A program made the translations under genes and the position numbers. DNA of 7,342 nucleotides from the NCBI GenBank assembly GCA_903921945.1, contig CAIXSC010000955.1:1-7342 (forward strand). The letters run 5' to 3'. Every line of letters begins with the position of its first letter. Positions within the stretch are counted from its first letter, which is position 1. Shown here piece after piece: positions 6,401-7,342 of this stretch. The stretch is from an uncultured Planctomycetaceae bacterium (GTDB lineage Bacteria > Planctomycetota > Planctomycetia > Pirellulales > Pirellulaceae). Under the pieces are notes generated by a model. It made no database searches. It worked only from the letters and a program-made list of their open reading frames with translations, and was not told the origin of the DNA.

Positions 6401-6720
6401 TGGCGGAACGATCCGAACGGTTGGCCAGCGAGACGGCGATCGCGATCGTGACGACAAAGCCAAGTGCGAACGCAAACGCGGGCCAGAGCGCGGGGCGCGG
6501 AGACGATCGTCGCGACACGAGCGGTGCGAGCGTTGGCGACGCCGCGGCCGTGGCGACGGACGCGCGCATTCGAACGCTCTACCGCTTGGTCTACGCGCGT
6601 GAACCTTCGCCGGACGAGCTGGCCGATTGCCGCGAGTTCATCGCGACCGTGAACGCCGACGCATGGCGCCAACTGGCCCAAACGCTGCTCAGTGCCAACG
6701 AGCTGATGTATCTCGATTAA
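3487..6720 (+). CDS. PSCyt1-DUF1549-DUF1553 exported cytochrome-like protein
   Basis: 1077 aa from ATG 3487. A hydrophobic segment at 57-77 ends in A-H-A (80-82), a signal-type cleavage site, so the bulk is exported. PSCyt1 domain, about 90-180: heme motif C107-L-E-C110-H111 and likely Met ligand M160 in QMPP. DUF1549, about 236-445: starts SVDRFVLAKL and contains HWLDVARFADT and a second CxxCH, C416-A-R-C419-H420, in the family motif CHDHKYDPI. DUF1553, about 752 to the end: starts RQFLAIASPE, with LVNRVWM and DFG. This architecture is characteristic of planctomycetes and their relatives; its reaction is not established. Oddities are a 15-bp repeat array at 627-651, a second low-complexity insert near 987-1024, and a 56-residue N-terminal stretch before the signal helix that may be a start error. 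It is the first gene of an operon with the DUF1501 gene 11 bases downstream, its usual partner. Confidence 0.92.
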   Translation: MIVPRRLANRSPQTAQPPEGGLTPALGLSTCVSRACRIWGNSIGGPFRLTPARSEAIVLAWFGLAAFTTFAAFAGLRGPAHAAEPAGTREAEDWFEQRVRPLLAAKCLECHGEQEPEAGLSLVSRAAVLQGGDSGPAAVPGQPAKSLLVEAVRRSGRLQMPPTAKLRDEEIVVLTRWVELGLPWPAAKPGVPASKIATGTRGERQVTVADRQHWSFQPPVFRTSPAVGTPALAPTSVDRFVLAKLEHAGLRPAVETDRRTLLRRVHYDLVGLPPSWEEVQDFEQAPGPLDAALARVVDRLLASPRHGERWARHWLDVARFADTKDGVLMYGDDRIRPYAYTYRDYVIRAFNEDLPYDRFVHEQLAADLIEPPVEPWRLAAMGLLTLGRMYDNNIHDIIDDQIDVATRGFLGLTVACARCHDHKYDPIPQADYYSLYGVFANSEAPFEPPLIADPASMAGGAEFEAQCGPKRVELRKFLDEQFELLSDTARKRTPDYLIHVATTKPDPLETAIFFLSLAPDALRPPIIARWRRLIAERSTADDPVFAPWRELMAIDSNLDGTRFAAQAAERLQAFVARPAGTAPGQANPLVRDGLKNATLASHADVARVYGEMLVRAAATTPPVSAAAAGTTAAGTTAAGNATAGNAAAGNAAVQVGAPSGGSDLLEAARQQLADCLNGPRSPAFFPKSQTRRYMSRQQTDAFGGKLKEIDLMAVRSPAAPPRAMSLQDSATPSEPRIFTRGNPSQPGRTVPRQFLAIASPEARVPFGPGSGRLDLARALTAPGNPLTARVLVNRVWMVRFQEPLVGTPSDFGVRAPLPEHHELLDRLAIDLTRGGWSLKRLHRELLLTRLYRQAAEPVDGDRSGAVDPENRLLARAPRRRLDFEAMRDTLLAASGRLQQRSGGRPVDVAADANASVRTVYALVDRQSLPGLFRAFDFASPDQSIERRPRTMVPQQALFALNSPLMLTQAQALAERSERLASETAIAIVTTKPSANANAGQSAGRGDDRRDTSGASVGDAAAVATDARIRTLYRLVYAREPSPDELADCREFIATVNADAWRQLAQTLLSANELMYLD
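5365..5439 (+). repeat. Five-unit, 15-bp in-frame repeat in the PSCyt1 gene
   Basis: Five contiguous 15-bp units start at 5365, 5380, 5395, 5410 and 5425. The first two encode AAGTT; the last three encode AAGNA, TAGNA and AAGNA. Units 3 and 5 are identical. They form residues 627-651, in the linker between DUF1549 and DUF1553, and look like a flexible tether added by slippage. Confidence 0.9.
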
Positions 6721-6730
6721 GGAACTCCTT
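6719..6730 (+). promoter_or_regulatory. Ribosome-binding site of the DUF1501 gene within a small palindrome
   Basis: AAGGA (6719-6723) overlaps the stop codon of the upstream gene and lies eight bases before ATG 6732, typical of translational coupling. It forms a perfect inverted repeat with TCCTT at 6726-6730. The RNA hairpin would be weak (four pairs with a four-base loop), so strong masking of the site is unlikely. Confidence 0.6.
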
Positions 6731-6731
6731 G

Positions 6732-7342
6732 ATGAACTTCACGAATCGTCGCGACGCGTTGCTGCGTATGGGTGCGGGGCTCGGTTTGGTCGGTTTGGCG
6801 AGCACCCTGCGGGCGGACGAAGGCGCTGGCCAAGCGGCTAGCCGGGGCCAAGCGGCTAGCCGGGGCCAAGCGGTGAGCGCGGGGCAAGGCGCCGCGGGCG
6901 GGGCACGGGCGAACGTGCGACTCCCAGAACCGGAAGGTCGATCGAATGGCGTGCGGACCGAGCCCGCATCGCCCGCGTCGCGCTCGCCGTTGGCTCCACG
7001 GCCGGCGCATTTTCCGGCGAAGGCGAAGCGGTTGATTCATATCTACCTGAATGGCGGGCCGTCGCAGGTCGACACGTTCGATCCGAAGCCGGCGTTAGCG
7101 AAACACGCGGGCCAGCCATTGCCGGCGGGGAATCTGACGACCGAGCGACAAACCGGGGCGGCCTTGCCTTCGCCGTTCAAGTTCGCCCGGCATGGCGAGA
7201 GCGGGTTGGAGGTGAGCGAGATTTTCGAGCGGATGGCGGCCCATGTGGACGACATCTGTTTCATTCGTTCGATGCACGCGAACACGCCGAATCACGAGCA
7301 ATCGATGCGGCTGATGAACTGCGGCGACGAGCGTCTTTCGCG
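6732..7342 (+). CDS. DUF1501 family protein with Tat signal, 3' end cut by the window
   Basis: The first 203 codons of a longer gene; the frame is still open at the edge, and about half or more of the usual protein is missing. The N-terminus is a twin-arginine signal: N5-R6-R7-D-A-L-L-R followed by a hydrophobic stretch ending near S-T-L-R-A (26-30), so a folded, possibly metal-bearing protein is exported. The family core is clear: PLAPRPAHFPAKAKR from 86, N107-G-G-P-S-Q-V-D114-T-F-D117, then ALPSPFKF, and MHANTPNHE at 181-189. DUF1501 proteins belong to the alkaline phosphatase/sulfatase-like superfamily, but no substrate is established. The section between signal and core (about 31-84) is an unusual insertion containing a hexapeptide repeat; relatives normally run almost directly from signal to core. 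It is the second gene of the operon with the PSCyt1 protein, the standard planctomycete pairing. Confidence 0.92.
   Translation, partial: MNFTNRRDALLRMGAGLGLVGLASTLRADEGAGQAASRGQAASRGQAVSAGQGAAGGARANVRLPEPEGRSNGVRTEPASPASRSPLAPRPAHFPAKAKRLIHIYLNGGPSQVDTFDPKPALAKHAGQPLPAGNLTTERQTGAALPSPFKFARHGESGLEVSEIFERMAAHVDDICFIRSMHANTPNHEQSMRLMNCGDERLS
6828..6890 (+). repeat. 18-bp in-frame repeat in the DUF1501 signal-core linker
   Basis: Two identical 18-bp units (6828-6845, 6846-6863) encode GQAASR. A diverged third (6864-6881) encodes GQAVSA, and a partial fourth begins GQG. The array lies just after the Tat signal cleavage region, so in the exported protein it would be near the mature N-terminus. 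Confidence 0.9.

Overview
The window looks like chromosomal DNA of a planctomycete (Planctomycetota, probably class Planctomycetia). It is GC-rich and carries three protein families that are strongly associated with that phylum: a DUF1559 prepilin-like protein, a large PSCyt1/DUF1549/DUF1553 protein, and a DUF1501 protein directly behind it. No rRNA, tRNA, CRISPR array, insertion sequence or integrase was recognised.

Layout. Bases 1-264 hold no convincing gene, only degenerate short repeats and two hairpins, one of which looks like a minus-strand terminator. A glutamyl-Q tRNA(Asp) synthetase gene (gluQ) lies on the minus strand at 265-1401. It faces away from a small exported CxxCH protein gene on the plus strand (1601-1948). 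Their shared 199-bp spacer carries a good sigma70-like promoter with an inverted repeat at its -35 box. A strong rho-independent terminator (2076-2116) closes the small cytochrome gene. A minus-strand DUF1559 gene (2214-3221) converges on that terminator. After a second divergent spacer (3222-3486), with two inverted repeats and a weak promoter candidate, comes a plus-strand two-gene operon: PSCyt1-DUF1549-DUF1553 (3487-6720), then DUF1501 after 11 bases (6732 to the window end, incomplete).

How the genes fit together. The PSCyt1 protein (two CxxCH motifs, exported) and the DUF1501 protein (Tat signal, alkaline-phosphatase/sulfatase-like fold) form the recurrent planctomycete pair. They presumably act together outside the cytoplasm, but no reaction is established for them here. 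GluQ is cytoplasmic and unrelated. The small cytochrome-like protein and the DUF1559 protein are separate transcription units.

The most striking signal is not a new gene. Three of the five genes carry in-frame minisatellites with 15- or 18-bp units, placed in loops or linkers. They are a 13-unit pentapeptide array growing out of the zinc knuckle of GluQ, a 5-unit Ala/Gly/Thr/Asn array in the PSCyt1 protein, and a hexapeptide array between the Tat signal and the core of the DUF1501 protein. Two intergenic regions carry similar short tandem repeats (period about 14 and 19 bp). This suggests a genome prone to minisatellite birth, tolerated in genes only when the unit is a multiple of three.
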